Positions 34,945 to 43,986 are shown, counted from the first letter of the stretch. The stretch: DNA of 64,000 nucleotides from Streptomyces lucensis JCM 4490 (GCF_014650035.1 NZ_BMUE01000007.1:310001-374000), one strand, 5' to 3'. The notes: generated by a model not told the origin, from the letters alone. Program-made: numbers and translations.

Positions 34945-36006
34945 ATGTCACCCGCTCAACGGCACCCCACGATGACCGACGTCGCCGAACGGGCCGGCGT
35001 CTCCCCGTCCACCGTCTCCCGCACCCTGCGCGGTCTTCCGACCGTCTCGCCGGAGGTCCGCGCCCGGGTCGAACAGGCCGCCCGTGAGCTGAACTTCGCG
35101 GTCTCACGCCAGGCGGCGAGTCTCGTCACGGGAAAGACCGGAGTGGTGGCGGTGCTCGTCCCGACGCTCAACTCGTGGTTCATGGGATCGGCGCTGTCCA
35201 GCCTGGGCCCCCTGCTACGCGCGGCGGGCAGGGAACTGAACGTCTATCTCATCCCCGACATGACCGAGCGCACCTCCTTCTTCGAGCGCCTGCCGGCCCG
35301 CCGGAACGCCGACGCGCTGCTCGTCTTCGGCTTCGACCTCACCCACGAGGAGACCGCACGCCTGGACGACCTGGGAATGCCGGTCATCTACGTCAGCCAG
35401 CACGCCGAGGGCCGGCCGAGTGTCTACGTCGACGACGTCGACGGTGCCCTGAAGGCGACCCGGCACCTGCTCAACCTCGGACACCGCCGGATCGCGTTCG
35501 CGCCGACCACCGGGGCCACCGGTTTCAGCTTCAGCTCACGCGAACGCCTGCTCGGCTACCAGCAGGCGCTGACCGAGGCAGGCATCCCCCTGGACGACGA
35601 GCTCATTGTCACCATGGCGGCCGACGACACCCGCGGCCTCATCACCGGAATCGGACAGCTGCTGAGCCTGCGCGAGCCGCCCACCGCTCTCTTCGCCGAA
35701 CAGGACGAGCTGGCCGTGGCCGTCATCCACACCCTGCGCCGGGCCGGCATCCACGTACCCGACCGGATGTCCGTCATCGGCTTCGACGATCACCAGGTGG
35801 CCCAGTGGTTCGACCTGTCCACCGTCGCCCAGTCACCCTCCGACATGGGCCGGCTCGCCGGAGAACTCGCCCTACACCTCATCGACGACACCGCGGCCGA
35901 CCGCACCCGACACGTCATCCTGCCCACCCAGCTCATCCCACGGGCCACCACCGCGCCGAAGGCAACGCCCCAGCAGGACGAGGAGCCGGCACGGACGTCC
36001 CCGTGA
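34945..36006 (+). CDS. LacI-family regulator of the alpha-glucoside operon
   Basis: A 353-residue repressor. The N-terminal HTH is TMTDVAERAGVSPSTVSRTLRGLPTVSPEVRARVEQAARELNF with the hinge helix region VSRQAASLVTGKTG; the rest is a periplasmic-binding-like sensor (VLVPTLNSWFMG, RNADALLVFGFD, HLLNLGHRRIAFAPTTGATG, MSVIGFDDHQVAQWFDLSTVAQ). It is divergent from the binding protein/permease/GH13 operon and most likely represses it until sugar binds. The C-terminal ~20 residues (KATPQQDEEPARTSP) are extra and disordered. Confidence 0.93.
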   Translation: MSPAQRHPTMTDVAERAGVSPSTVSRTLRGLPTVSPEVRARVEQAARELNFAVSRQAASLVTGKTGVVAVLVPTLNSWFMGSALSSLGPLLRAAGRELNVYLIPDMTERTSFFERLPARRNADALLVFGFDLTHEETARLDDLGMPVIYVSQHAEGRPSVYVDDVDGALKATRHLLNLGHRRIAFAPTTGATGFSFSSRERLLGYQQALTEAGIPLDDELIVTMAADDTRGLITGIGQLLSLREPPTALFAEQDELAVAVIHTLRRAGIHVPDRMSVIGFDDHQVAQWFDLSTVAQSPSDMGRLAGELALHLIDDTAADRTRHVILPTQLIPRATTAPKATPQQDEEPARTSP

Positions 36007-36129
36007 GCACCGTCGGCACCGGTCCGCCCGCACGCCGTTCAGGTGCCCTGCCGGCCGTCGTCGTGCAGTACCTGCTCCAGGGGCAGTCACGGCCCCGGCC
36101 GGAAGGTGCCACGCAGCCGGTGCGCGCAG

Positions 36130-36426
36130 GGTGCGAAGGTTGGACGCCGACTCCGGCCAGACGGCGACGGTCCCATCGGCCCGCCGGTTCGCCGCCGCGT
36201 TCGCGTCGGCGCGGGTCTCGGTACCGATGAACTGGGCGAGCGAGCCGGCGTAGCCCAGACCGAAGTGGCTTTCGAGGTTGGTCGAGTCACGCCAGTACTC
36301 GTACGTGCGCTCGGGCGTCCACGGCGCCACGATGCTGTGCACGATGAACTGCGTCGGCCGGATCGCGGGCTGCGCGTCGCTCTCGGGCCGGAGCTCCATC
36401 GTCTTCGCAAACGGACACCAGGCCAT
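36130..36426 (-). pseudogene. phage endolysin (amidase-like) N-terminal fragment
   Basis: From ATG 36426 the frame reads MAWCPFAKTMELRPESDAQPA, IRPTQFIVHSIVAPWTPERT, YEYWRDSTNLESHFGLGYAG and SLAQFIGTETRADANAAANR, typical of Streptomyces phage/prophage N-acetylmuramoyl-L-alanine amidase-like lysins. After SASNL the sequence no longer fits (the expected EHTDPW follow-up is absent), so the C-terminal half is lost. Confidence 0.68.
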
Positions 36427-36491
36427 TACGACTCCCCCGGTCCGGGCCGGGACGCGTCGGCACCCGTGTGATCGGCTCTGCCATGAGTCGC

Positions 36492-37010
36492 CTACTCGGC
36501 GTAGTGGATGATCAGCTTGAACTCGGCGATCCTCAGCGCAACGGGGGCGCTCGCGTTGTGCGCAACGCGCAGGGCGAGGGGGGTCGCTGGATCCACGAAG
36601 ATCCCCCACACCTTCGTCCAGTACTGGCCGCCGGACGTCACCGCCCGATGGTCGGTTGCGGTGGTGTCGTTCGGGTTCGGCGTAAAGCCGAACGGGTCCC
36701 GCACGAACTGATCCCTGAACTCGGTGGCATCGGAGGGGTCCCACTGCATCAGCGCCTGTAGCGTTCCCCAGCCGGCCCGCTCCGGCCAGATCAGACCCGA
36801 CCGCGGGTCCGAGTCCCAGTTAGCCGAGTCGATCACATAGCCGTTCGGCTGCCGCCTCTGGTGCATGTTGTACCGGTCCGACGGCTCGGCCGTTCCGAAC
36901 GGGAACTGCACGATCTGGTACGTCGTGCCCGGGGCGATCATCTGCCGGGTGCTGCGCTTCAGCGAGCAGACGCGAACGCCGAAACCCTGCGTGGATCCAC
37001 TGGTTGCCAT
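36492..37010 (-). CDS. phage minor structural protein (tail/baseplate type)
   Basis: A 172-residue protein, all-beta in character with many aromatic residues. Segments such as SLKRSTRQMIAPGTTYQIVQFPFGTAEPSDRYNMHQRR, DPRSGLIWPERAGWGTLQALMQWD and LALRVAHNASAPVALRIAEFKLIIHYAE resemble receptor-binding or structural proteins encoded next to lysins in Streptomyces siphophages. The frame is intact, starting at ATG 37010. It sits between the lysin fragment and a small phage-type gene, all in the same direction: a prophage remnant. Confidence 0.6.
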   Translation of the reverse strand: MATSGSTQGFGVRVCSLKRSTRQMIAPGTTYQIVQFPFGTAEPSDRYNMHQRRQPNGYVIDSANWDSDPRSGLIWPERAGWGTLQALMQWDPSDATEFRDQFVRDPFGFTPNPNDTTATDHRAVTSGGQYWTKVWGIFVDPATPLALRVAHNASAPVALRIAEFKLIIHYAE

Positions 37011-37017
37011 GGCGGCC

Positions 37018-37215
37018 CTACTCTCCTGTGTAGCCGGACATACGGCGGGCGGTCTCGTCAGGGAGGCCGAGACCGACCAGGGCGTCTAGTCCGTCTTCGT
37101 GCGCTGCTCGTCGTCGGCCAGGAGCCGCGCGTTCGATGCGCTGCGCGTACTCCTCGGCGCTCACGAGCCTGCCAGACGTCGTCAGCTCCGGTACGCCCGC
37201 GACGGTCGTTTCCAT
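37018..37215 (-). CDS. short prophage-associated protein
   Basis: A 65-residue helical protein (LVSAEEYAQRIERAAPGRRR, LVGLGLPDETARRMSGYTGE) ending 7 bases before the structural gene. This spacing and direction fit a phage late operon. Its 5' end is only ~30 bases from the adjacent IS5 copy, so it may be N-terminally truncated. Confidence 0.5.
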   Translation of the reverse strand: METTVAGVPELTTSGRLVSAEEYAQRIERAAPGRRRAAHEDGLDALVGLGLPDETARRMSGYTGE

Positions 37216-37247
37216 CCCGCTCAGCGATCCGTCATCGCTTACACCGT

Positions 37248-38096
37248 GTCCTACATGGTCAGTTTGCCGAGGCGTTTGTAGCAGCAGAGGGCCGCTGCGG
37301 GTCCGAGGAAGGCCAGGTAGTTGCGGTGGTGTCGCTCGTAACGGGGTGACAGGCGGCGGTAGCCGGTCAGCCAGGAGTCGTGCGCTCGATGACCCACCGG
37401 CGGCGGCCCAGTCGTTCGCTTGAGTCGATTCCCTTGCGGGCGATGCGGACGCCGATCCGCTGGCTGTGCAGCCATCGCCGCAGGTCAGGAACGTCGTACG
37501 CTTTGTCGGCGTGCAGGCGCTGAGGTTTGGAATGGTCGCTGTGGGATTCGTGTCCTACGTGGAAATGAGCGACCATCGGCTTCAGCGCGAGGCTGTCGTG
37601 AGTGTTCGCCGCAGAGAGTCCGACGCGTAGGGGCAGACCGTTGGCGTCGGACAGGATGTGCATCTTGGAACCCGGCTTGCCCCGGTCCACGGGCGATGGA
37701 CCTGCAAGTTCGCCCCCTTTTTGGCGCGGACGAGAGCGGAGTCGAGCACTGCCCGGGAGAGGTCGACCAGGCCCTGACTGTCAGGCAGTTCGAGCACCTT
37801 CTGGTGCAGCCGGCCCCAGACACCCGCACGCGACCAGATCAGGAACCGGCGGTGCACCGTGGACTTCGACGCCCCGAAGCACGGCGCAGGGCCCGCCAGG
37901 CGCAGCCGCTGACCAGGACGTAGATGATGGCCGCGAACACCGCCTCGTCATCGATGTTGGCCACCCCTCCGCCCTGCGGCCGAACCCGCGCCAGCGGCAG
38001 CATAGGCCTGGCGATCTCCCAGAGTCCGTCCGGAACGATCCATCCCCACCGTCCACTCCCCATGCCCAGCTCAACTGCAAACTGGCCATGTAGGAC
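37248..38096 (-). mobile_element. IS5-family element A (849 bp), degenerate
   Basis: Terminal inverted repeats are GTCCTACATGGTCAGTTTGC (37248-37267) and its near-reverse complement at 38077-38096 (19 of 20). The element contains a frameshifted transposase on the minus strand. It has landed next to the prophage remnant. Confidence 0.8.
37251..38063 (-). pseudogene. IS5 element A transposase, at least three frame changes
   Basis: Successive frames give WIVPDGLWEIARPMLPLARV, FAAIIYVLVSGCAWRAL, RRFLIWSRAGVWGRLHQKVL, LVDLSRAVLDSALVRAKKGA (first catalytic Asp kept), GSKMHILSDANGLPLRVGLS, RLHADKAYDVPDLRRWL, RRRWVIERT and finally LTGYRRLSPRYERHHRNYLA. Every domain of the family is represented, but stops and shifts near 37870, 37690 and 37385 break it. 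Confidence 0.8.
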
Positions 38097-38110
38097 CCGG
38101 TGTTAGACCA

Positions 38111-38966
38111 TGTCCTATGTGGTGAGGCGTCGTTGAACTTGGCATGGGGCGGGGTACGTGGAGTTGGATTGTTCCGGACGGGTTGTGGGAGATCGCGAAG
38201 CCGCTGATCCCTCCGTCGAAGGTGCGGCCGCAGGCTGGGGGAACGCAGGACACGCCTGATGAGACGCTCTTCGCCGCGATCATCCACGTCCTCGTATCCG
38301 GCTGTGCCCGGCGTGCGTTGCCGCCGTGCTTTGGTATCTCGAAGTCGACCGCCCACCGGCGGTTCTTGATCTCGTCCAGAGCCGGTGTCTGGGGCCGTCT
38401 CCGCGAGGCCGTGCTGCCCCGGCTCGACGACGCCGGCCTGGTCGACGTCACCCGGATCGTCCTCGGCACCGCCCACGTCCGGGCTGAAAAGGGGGGCGAA
38501 CACACGGGTCCGAGCCCCGTGGACCGGTGCATGCCGAATTCCAAGATGCACGTCCCGTCGGACGCGAACGGCCTGCCCCTCCTCGTCGGCGTCTCCGCCG
38601 GCAACACCCACGACAGCGAAGGACTGAAGCCGATGGTGGAGGGTCACCAAACGAGACACGACCCTCACCGCGGCCGGTACTTCAAGCCCCAGCGCTTGCA
38701 CGCGGACAAAGCCTACGACCGCGCTGATCTGCGTAGATGGCTGCGCGGTAAGCGCATCGGAGTGCGCATCGCCCGCAAGGGCATCGAGTCCAGCGAACGA
38801 TTAGGGCGACGCCGCTGGGTCGTCGAGCGCACCATGTCCTGGCTGTCCGGCTACCGGCGGCTCAGCCCCCGCTACGAACGCGATCCCCGGAACTACCTGG
38901 CCTTTCTCGGACTCGCCGCCACCCTGTGCTGCTACAAGCGACTCGTCCGCCTCACCACATAGGACA
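38111..38966 (+). mobile_element. IS5-family element B (856 bp)
   Basis: Inverted repeats TGTCCTATGTGGTGAGGCG at 38111-38129 and 38948-38966 match 19 of 19. The flanks extend the symmetry imperfectly (TAGACCA on the left, TGGTCCTA on the right). Only 14 bases separate it from element A, which points the other way. Confidence 0.85.
38144..38962 (+). CDS. IS5 element B transposase, first catalytic Asp replaced
   Basis: A full-length 272-residue frame (WSWIVPDGLWEIAKPLIPPS ... YERDPRNYLAFLGLAATLCC). The second Asp (LHADKAYDRADL) and the Glu (RRWVVERTMSW) are present. At the first Asp position the sequence is RIVLGTAHVRAEKGGE, whereas element A and the family have LDSAxVRAKKG; the D is a G here. 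It also has CARRAL where family members have CAWRAL. The frame is open but the enzyme is probably catalytically dead. Confidence 0.85.
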   Translation: MGRGTWSWIVPDGLWEIAKPLIPPSKVRPQAGGTQDTPDETLFAAIIHVLVSGCARRALPPCFGISKSTAHRRFLISSRAGVWGRLREAVLPRLDDAGLVDVTRIVLGTAHVRAEKGGEHTGPSPVDRCMPNSKMHVPSDANGLPLLVGVSAGNTHDSEGLKPMVEGHQTRHDPHRGRYFKPQRLHADKAYDRADLRRWLRGKRIGVRIARKGIESSERLGRRRWVVERTMSWLSGYRRLSPRYERDPRNYLAFLGLAATLCCYKRLVRLTT

Positions 38967-39113
38967 ATGGTCCTAGCAGTCCGCGGCTGTTCGGCAGGGC
39001 GGCCGCGGCCGTGGTGCGGGCCAGGTCGGCGGTCGCGACGACCGGCTGCCCGGCGCGTGTTCACCGCCGGTGCCCGCATGCTCATGCGCTGAGCTCGGTC
39101 CGTGTCGTTCGGA
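38967..39113. other. short spacer after element B
   Basis: About 150 bases of GC-rich DNA; a plus-strand frame VVRARSAVATTGCPARVFTA may be the tail of a disrupted gene, but it is too short to assign. Confidence 0.3.
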
Positions 39114-40715
39114 TCAGGTCGGCTCAACGGTCCACGGCCAAGCGGCCTCGCGGCCGGCCTCGATGAGGCCGACCATCCGGAACGCGGCGTCCGTGAGGCC
39201 ACCGAAGGTGTGCCGGTTAGGGCCGGTGGGGCCGTGGGCGGGCCGGTACCCCGCCAGGTTCCAGATGTAGACCGGGATGTCGGCCGGAACTGGCTCGCCC
39301 GGCTCGCCGGGGCCGTAGGGGGCGGCCTGCTCGTCGGTGACGATCAGGACCCGATCGTGGTCCCGGTAATGGGTCCGCACCGCCTTCGTGGTGTGGGTGC
39401 CTCCGAGACTGCGGAAGCGTTTCAGCACCTCGAGCACCGGCTCGCCCGGCTCGAACGGCACCTCTGCGCTGCTCCAGCCGAACTCCACTAGATCCGCCTG
39501 CTCGGCGCGCATGGCCAGCGCGGTGCCGAACACGGCCGCCGCGTCCGCCCGAGTCAGCTTGGACCGCTCGGAGACGGTGTCCCAGAACATGGAGTCGGAC
39601 CGGTCCACCAGGATCAGAGTCCGGCCGGGCAGGGGCGGTACGTTGGCCAGGGAGTGCCCCAGTGCCCGTTCCAGCGCGGCCGCCCAGCGCTGCGACGGCG
39701 CGTGCTGGTGGGCGGCCAGGTAGCGGAAGGGGAACTGCCGGGACCGGGCGACTTCGGAGGCATCCGAGAGCCGTGCGGCGACCCGGGCCGCGACTTCGTC
39801 CGAGACCCCCGCCTCGTCGAAGTTCCGCAGGTTCCGCAGGAGCGCCATCGGCGCCATCGTGGGGATCACGGCTTCCCAGACCACGGCGTCCATCGGTCCG
39901 TGGAGCCAGCCCGCCAGGGCCTCCCACGTCATGCCTGCCGCGGCCAGCCGCTCGGAGCCGCCCGGTCCGGTCACCATCGCCCGCCGCTCGTCCGCAGCCG
40001 ACTCCATCAGCGCCTGGTGGGCGGTCAGCAGGTGGTCGGAGGCCGGCGGAACCGCCTGCTCCGGTTGGTGGCGGCGGTCCAGGGCGTACCGGAAGAGCGC
40101 GCCCTGCCAGGGCTTGTCCGGGTCGGGGCAGGCGTGCACGAGGTTGAGCACGTCGCCGAAGCGGAAGCCCTTGGACGCGGTGTCGTACTTCAGCAAGGAC
40201 CGGGACGTGTACAGTCGGCGCACGCCGTCGGCGATTCCCCGCTTCACGGGCTGCGGCACCTTCCGCCCGTGCACCGAGATCCAGTGGGCGAGCAGTTCGC
40301 CGGGCTCGTCAGCGCGCTGGAGCACCGAGTCGATCACGGACCGGTTGGACGGGCCTGCGGACGCCCCGGCCTCAAGCCGGGCCTGCACGTACGCGGCTGC
40401 GCCCACCATGGATGCCGTACGCATGTTGCCCTCGCCGCGAAGCCAGCGCAGCAAGCCGGCCGTCCACACGGGGTCCTGGACAGCGAGTTCACCGACGAGA
40501 CGGGCGTACCGGTCGTCCCGCTCCTCACCGCTCTCGTAAAAGGTCCGCTGGGAGACAATGTTGCCGACCGCAAGGAGAAAAAGCTCCTCGCGGGGCTCCC
40601 GGACGAAGGCCGGACCGCCCTCGTAGGTGCACAAGTTGGACCTGGCGGGCCCGTGATGGAGCCGTGGTGGAAGCAGAGAGCCGGCGGCCGCCGAGACGTG
40701 CGGGGCCACGAGCAT
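39114..40715 (-). CDS. TROVE-domain protein (Ro60/Rsr homologue)
   Basis: A 533-residue RNA-binding ring protein. The TROVE HEAT-repeat part runs from YEGGPAFVREPREELFLLAV through GLLRWLRGEGNMRTASMVGAA, LLKYDTASKGFRFGDVLNLVH and LLRNLRNFDEAGVSDEVA to HAPSQRWAAALERALGHSL. The vWA part has the MIDAS LILVDRSDSMFW (DxSxS kept, usual Gly replaced by Asp), and DHDRVLIVTDEQAA. It ends RHTFGGLTDAAFRMVGLIE. Ro60 proteins bind misfolded RNA and Y RNAs. The first ~25 residues (to SNLC) do not look like the usual start, so the 5' end may be rearranged; ATG 40715 gives the normal family length, TTG 40634 is an alternative. Confidence 0.88.
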   Translation of the reverse strand: MLVAPHVSAAAGSLLPPRLHHGPARSNLCTYEGGPAFVREPREELFLLAVGNIVSQRTFYESGEERDDRYARLVGELAVQDPVWTAGLLRWLRGEGNMRTASMVGAAAYVQARLEAGASAGPSNRSVIDSVLQRADEPGELLAHWISVHGRKVPQPVKRGIADGVRRLYTSRSLLKYDTASKGFRFGDVLNLVHACPDPDKPWQGALFRYALDRRHQPEQAVPPASDHLLTAHQALMESAADERRAMVTGPGGSERLAAAGMTWEALAGWLHGPMDAVVWEAVIPTMAPMALLRNLRNFDEAGVSDEVAARVAARLSDASEVARSRQFPFRYLAAHQHAPSQRWAAALERALGHSLANVPPLPGRTLILVDRSDSMFWDTVSERSKLTRADAAAVFGTALAMRAEQADLVEFGWSSAEVPFEPGEPVLEVLKRFRSLGGTHTTKAVRTHYRDHDRVLIVTDEQAAPYGPGEPGEPVPADIPVYIWNLAGYRPAHGPTGPNRHTFGGLTDAAFRMVGLIEAGREAAWPWTVEPT

Positions 40716-41496
40716 CTCGGGCCAGATCTTGGAGACGCGTGGGATGTAACGAGGCAGCGAATCCCCCCCGGATTCGAAAGATGGGACGGCCCCGGCCAAA
40801 AGGTCCGACGGGGCGAAGACGCCCGCGCCTGCCGAGATCAAAGAGGGCGGCGGCGTCACTTGGTTGTCAGAAGGAAGTAGCCGCAGCCGAGCGCATCGGA
40901 GGCGCGGTCGCGATGCCAACGTACAGCTGCCACCAGGCCGCACACCAGCGATTAACGCAGGCCCATGGGAGCACGCATCCCGCCCGCCCGGGCAGCACGG
41001 CAGGGTCCGGGTCGACAGCGTGTGCGCCGTCGTCGACGCCTCGGGGGCGTGGTTTCGGGCCTGGGCGGATGGTCCACCTCGCGGGCGGGCCGGCTGGAAC
41101 CGCTGGTCGAGCCGATCGCCACGACCCAGTACCTGGCCGCCGCCGCGTCCGTGAAGCTGGAGGCCATCGAGAACCCGTAGTTTAGGCGGCCGATCGACGT
41201 CGCCCAGTACGGTGCCGGATCCGCCCGCCGCATGATCAGCGCCTGCGTCGCCGCGCTGAACGGACCCATCTTCCTGATGTCCACGGCCGGCGTCCCGACG
41301 ATCCCCCATCCCGTCCTGTTGCCGATGCTGCTCCTGATCGCGGCGCCGCGCGGCCGGGGCGCGATGCGAGTGGCGCAGGAACGGTACGTGCCGGTGATGA
41401 GCTGGGTCGAGCACGTGCGGGCCAGCCGCCTCCTCGCAGCAGCTGATCCATGTGTTCCCTTATCAGGTCCTGTCGGTGCTCGTATGGCGATGCGTC
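40716..41496. other. unassigned region with weak plus-strand frame
   Basis: No secure gene. A plus-strand stretch near 41000-41450 has protein-like segments in two frames (VEPIATTQYLAAAASVKLEA; ISACVAALNGPIFLMSTAGV; then GRGAMRVAQERYVPVMSW) with stops between, suggesting a decayed gene of unknown type. Confidence 0.35.
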
Positions 41497-42396
41497 CTAC
41501 ATCAGGATGTCGAACGGGACGTGGCTAGATCGACAGCGGCTCCTCAGTTCTTCCAAAGCGTGCCCCGCACGACGGTTTACCTGTGTCGTTCGGCGGCATG
41601 CCGGTGCCCACTGGTGCCGTGCCGAGTCAGTCGGTCGGAGTTCTCTCCGCATCTGGTGGAGTTCCGCCCGGATCCGCTCCCTCACCGGCCGGGGCAGCGG
41701 CCGCCCGATGAGAAGCTCCACGTTGGACCGGCCGAGCACCCAGGCGACGTACAGCAGCAGCACGCCGATGGACAGGGAGGCGATGCCGTCCCAGAGCCCG
41801 GATCCCGTGAGCTGCCCGCCCAGCAGGCCGCCCGCCGCCAGCACCAGGCCGATCAGCGCAGCCGAGTCCTCCAGAACCACCGCCTTCACGGCGGTGTCGG
41901 GCGTGTGCCGCAGATAGAGCCTGAAGGGCATCCCGCGGCGGTCCGCGTCACCGCGCGCCTGACGCACCCCGGTCCGCAGCGAGAAGCCCTCCAGCACAAA
42001 GGCGACCGCGAGGACGATGTACGACACCCGCGGGTCACCGAGCGTCTCGCCCCTCGTCAGGGTGTGGATGCCGTCGTAGAGGGAGAAGACCGCGCCGCCG
42101 ACAAAGGTGGCGACTGCGGCGAGCAGCGCCCAGACGTAGCGTTCGGGGCCGTATCCGAGGGGATGGTCCTCGTCGGGGGGTTTCCGGCTGCGCTTGAGAG
42201 CCGTCAGCAGCAACACCTCGGTGACCGTGTCGGCGACCGAGTGCGCGGCCTCGGAGAGCATGGCGCTGGAGCCGCTGATGAGGCCGGCCGCCACCTTGGC
42301 CATCGCGATGCCGAGGTTGGCGAGGGCGGCGACAACGACCGTGAGGGTACTTCCGACGTCGGTGTCCCGCCGGTCCGGGTGCAGAGCTTTCGCCAT
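41497..42396 (-). CDS. cation diffusion facilitator, C-terminal domain replaced
   Basis: A 299-residue CDF transporter (divalent metal/proton antiport). Helices 1-6 are intact, with metal-site motifs in TM2 (LSEAAHSVADTVTE, HxxxD) and TM5 (LEDSAALIGLVLAAGG); DEDHPLGYGPERYVWALLAA is also typical. The start is ATG 42396 (MAKALHPDRRDTDVG). After RERIRAELHQM (about residue 255) the usual cytoplasmic ferredoxin-like domain is missing and an unrelated basic tail (HQWAPACRRTTQVNRR) follows, so the gene is probably 3'-truncated. It may still fold in the membrane. Confidence 0.78.
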   Translation of the reverse strand: MAKALHPDRRDTDVGSTLTVVVAALANLGIAMAKVAAGLISGSSAMLSEAAHSVADTVTEVLLLTALKRSRKPPDEDHPLGYGPERYVWALLAAVATFVGGAVFSLYDGIHTLTRGETLGDPRVSYIVLAVAFVLEGFSLRTGVRQARGDADRRGMPFRLYLRHTPDTAVKAVVLEDSAALIGLVLAAGGLLGGQLTGSGLWDGIASLSIGVLLLYVAWVLGRSNVELLIGRPLPRPVRERIRAELHQMRRELRPTDSARHQWAPACRRTTQVNRRAGHALEELRSRCRSSHVPFDILM

Positions 42397-43021
42397 GTCC
42401 CTCAGTGTTCCCGCGGAACCCGTACCACGCCCTCCTGGATGACCGAGATGGCCAGGCGCCGAGACGTATCTGCGTGCCCGTGCACCCCTGTCACGTACGT
42501 ATCGCGTACCAGACTGCGCGCGAGGCCGCTGCCTGCGGCGGGAGTGGGCAGGTGCGTGTCCAGGAGGGTGCAGATCAAGCTCCGGTGGCCAGCGCGGAAC
42601 ATGCGAACAATCCGCCGCGGGGCCCTCCGCCAGCGAACTAGCCTTGTCGGCCCGCTCATCAACACGCCGCGGCAATGAAGGACGGGCGCGCCGGATCGTC
42701 CACCGGAAGCCCTTCGGTCAGTCGCACAGCGGGTGGATGCGACGGCCGGGGCGCTGCGAAGTGGCGGTCGCGGCTGCTCCGGGGAAGGTCGCCGCGACGG
42801 CCACCGGGTCGTCCGCCGACCGGCTCTGAGTCTGGGCGGCGAGGTGGTGGCACGCCGTCCGACAGTCGGTGGTCCTCGAACCGCCGCGCCAGCATGCGCT
42901 CGGCCAGCCATAGGTGCCACACCCATCGGTGACGCCTGTCCGGGGTGTCGCTGTCGCTCGACGGCCGGACGGCGGCGCGCCACCGCGGCACGAGAGTTCC
43001 GGTCGGCCGTCGGACCTGTGC
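42397..43021. other. intergenic, no supported gene
   Basis: About 620 bases. A minus-strand frame (WVWHLWLAERMLARRFEDHR, near 42930-42870) has a protein-like stretch but no family. Nothing else is seen. Confidence 0.4.
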
Positions 43022-43966
43022 CTACCTGGAGCGCGTCGACGTGGGCGAGGGTGCTGTTCGGGGCGCGGCGTCCACCGAGGCGGCTGCGCCGTAAGCCCGA
43101 GGCGCCCGCAGTCCCCCGATCAGCCCCCCGATCACCACCGCGATCCCCAGCCACACCGAGGATCCCGGCACCCCCGAGCCCGTCGCCGTGCCGGCCGCTG
43201 CCGCCGCGAGCGGGGCGATGCCCGCGAGGAGGCCGGCGCGGCCGGTGCCGACGGTGCGTACGGTCGAGTACCAGAGCACGAAGGCGACCGCCGTGACCAG
43301 CAGCGCCAGGTAGCCCACGGCCGCCCACTGCGCCCCCGTCAACTCCCCCGCCGCCGTGGGGCCTTCGCGCTCTACTCCGAGGACGGCGAACAGCACCGCG
43401 CCCAGCCACGACGCGTGCACCGACACCCCCCACGGCGTGTGCCGGCCGAGCACCGGTACCGCCAGCAGCGTGAACGCCGCCTCGCAGCCCAGGGCCAGGG
43501 CTGCCCAGGCCACCCCGGCCGCATCCGTACGGCCCGTGCCCTCCACCAGGACCGCGCCCGCCACCACCACGGGCGCCGCTAGCAGCACCTGCCGGCTCGG
43601 AGCGCGCCGTTCCAGGAGCGGGCCCAGGACCCCGAGGACCACCGGCACAGACGCTACCGCGACCGCGATCACCGCGGGCTCCGCGTGCGCGACCCCCCGC
43701 ACCACGGCCACGTTGAACAGCAGCAGCCCCGTCACCGCGAGCCCCGCCAGCCACAGCCACTCTTGGCCGCGCGGCCGGACCGGGCGGGTACCGGCGAGCC
43801 GGGCGAGGAGCAGCAGGATCGCGGTCGCGGCCGCGTAGCGCACGGCCTGGGCGGTGAACAGCGGCGCGTCGACGAGCGCGTGCGACACGCTGACGCTGCT
43901 GCCGACCAGCACCATCCCGACCATGCCGGGGATCAAGGGCGCGAAGGATGCGGAAGGGGTGTCCAT
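43022..43966 (-). CDS. DMT/EamA-family exporter
   Basis: A 314-residue, ten-helix drug/metabolite transporter built from two EamA repeats. Typical parts: VGSSVSVSHALVDAPLFTAQAVRYAAATAILLLLA (first repeat), AVASVPVVLGVLGPLLERR, and WYSTVRTVGTGRAGLLAGIAPLAAA (second repeat). The start at ATG 43966 follows an AGGGTGG. It is divergent from the MocR-type gene with 20 bases between starts. MocR-EamA pairs are common and the exporter is likely its target; an amino acid or amine substrate is a reasonable guess only. Confidence 0.9.
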   Translation of the reverse strand: MDTPSASFAPLIPGMVGMVLVGSSVSVSHALVDAPLFTAQAVRYAAATAILLLLARLAGTRPVRPRGQEWLWLAGLAVTGLLLFNVAVVRGVAHAEPAVIAVAVASVPVVLGVLGPLLERRAPSRQVLLAAPVVVAGAVLVEGTGRTDAAGVAWAALALGCEAAFTLLAVPVLGRHTPWGVSVHASWLGAVLFAVLGVEREGPTAAGELTGAQWAAVGYLALLVTAVAFVLWYSTVRTVGTGRAGLLAGIAPLAAAAAGTATGSGVPGSSVWLGIAVVIGGLIGGLRAPRAYGAAASVDAAPRTAPSPTSTRSR

Positions 43967-43986
43967 GGGTCCACCCTGGCCGCACA

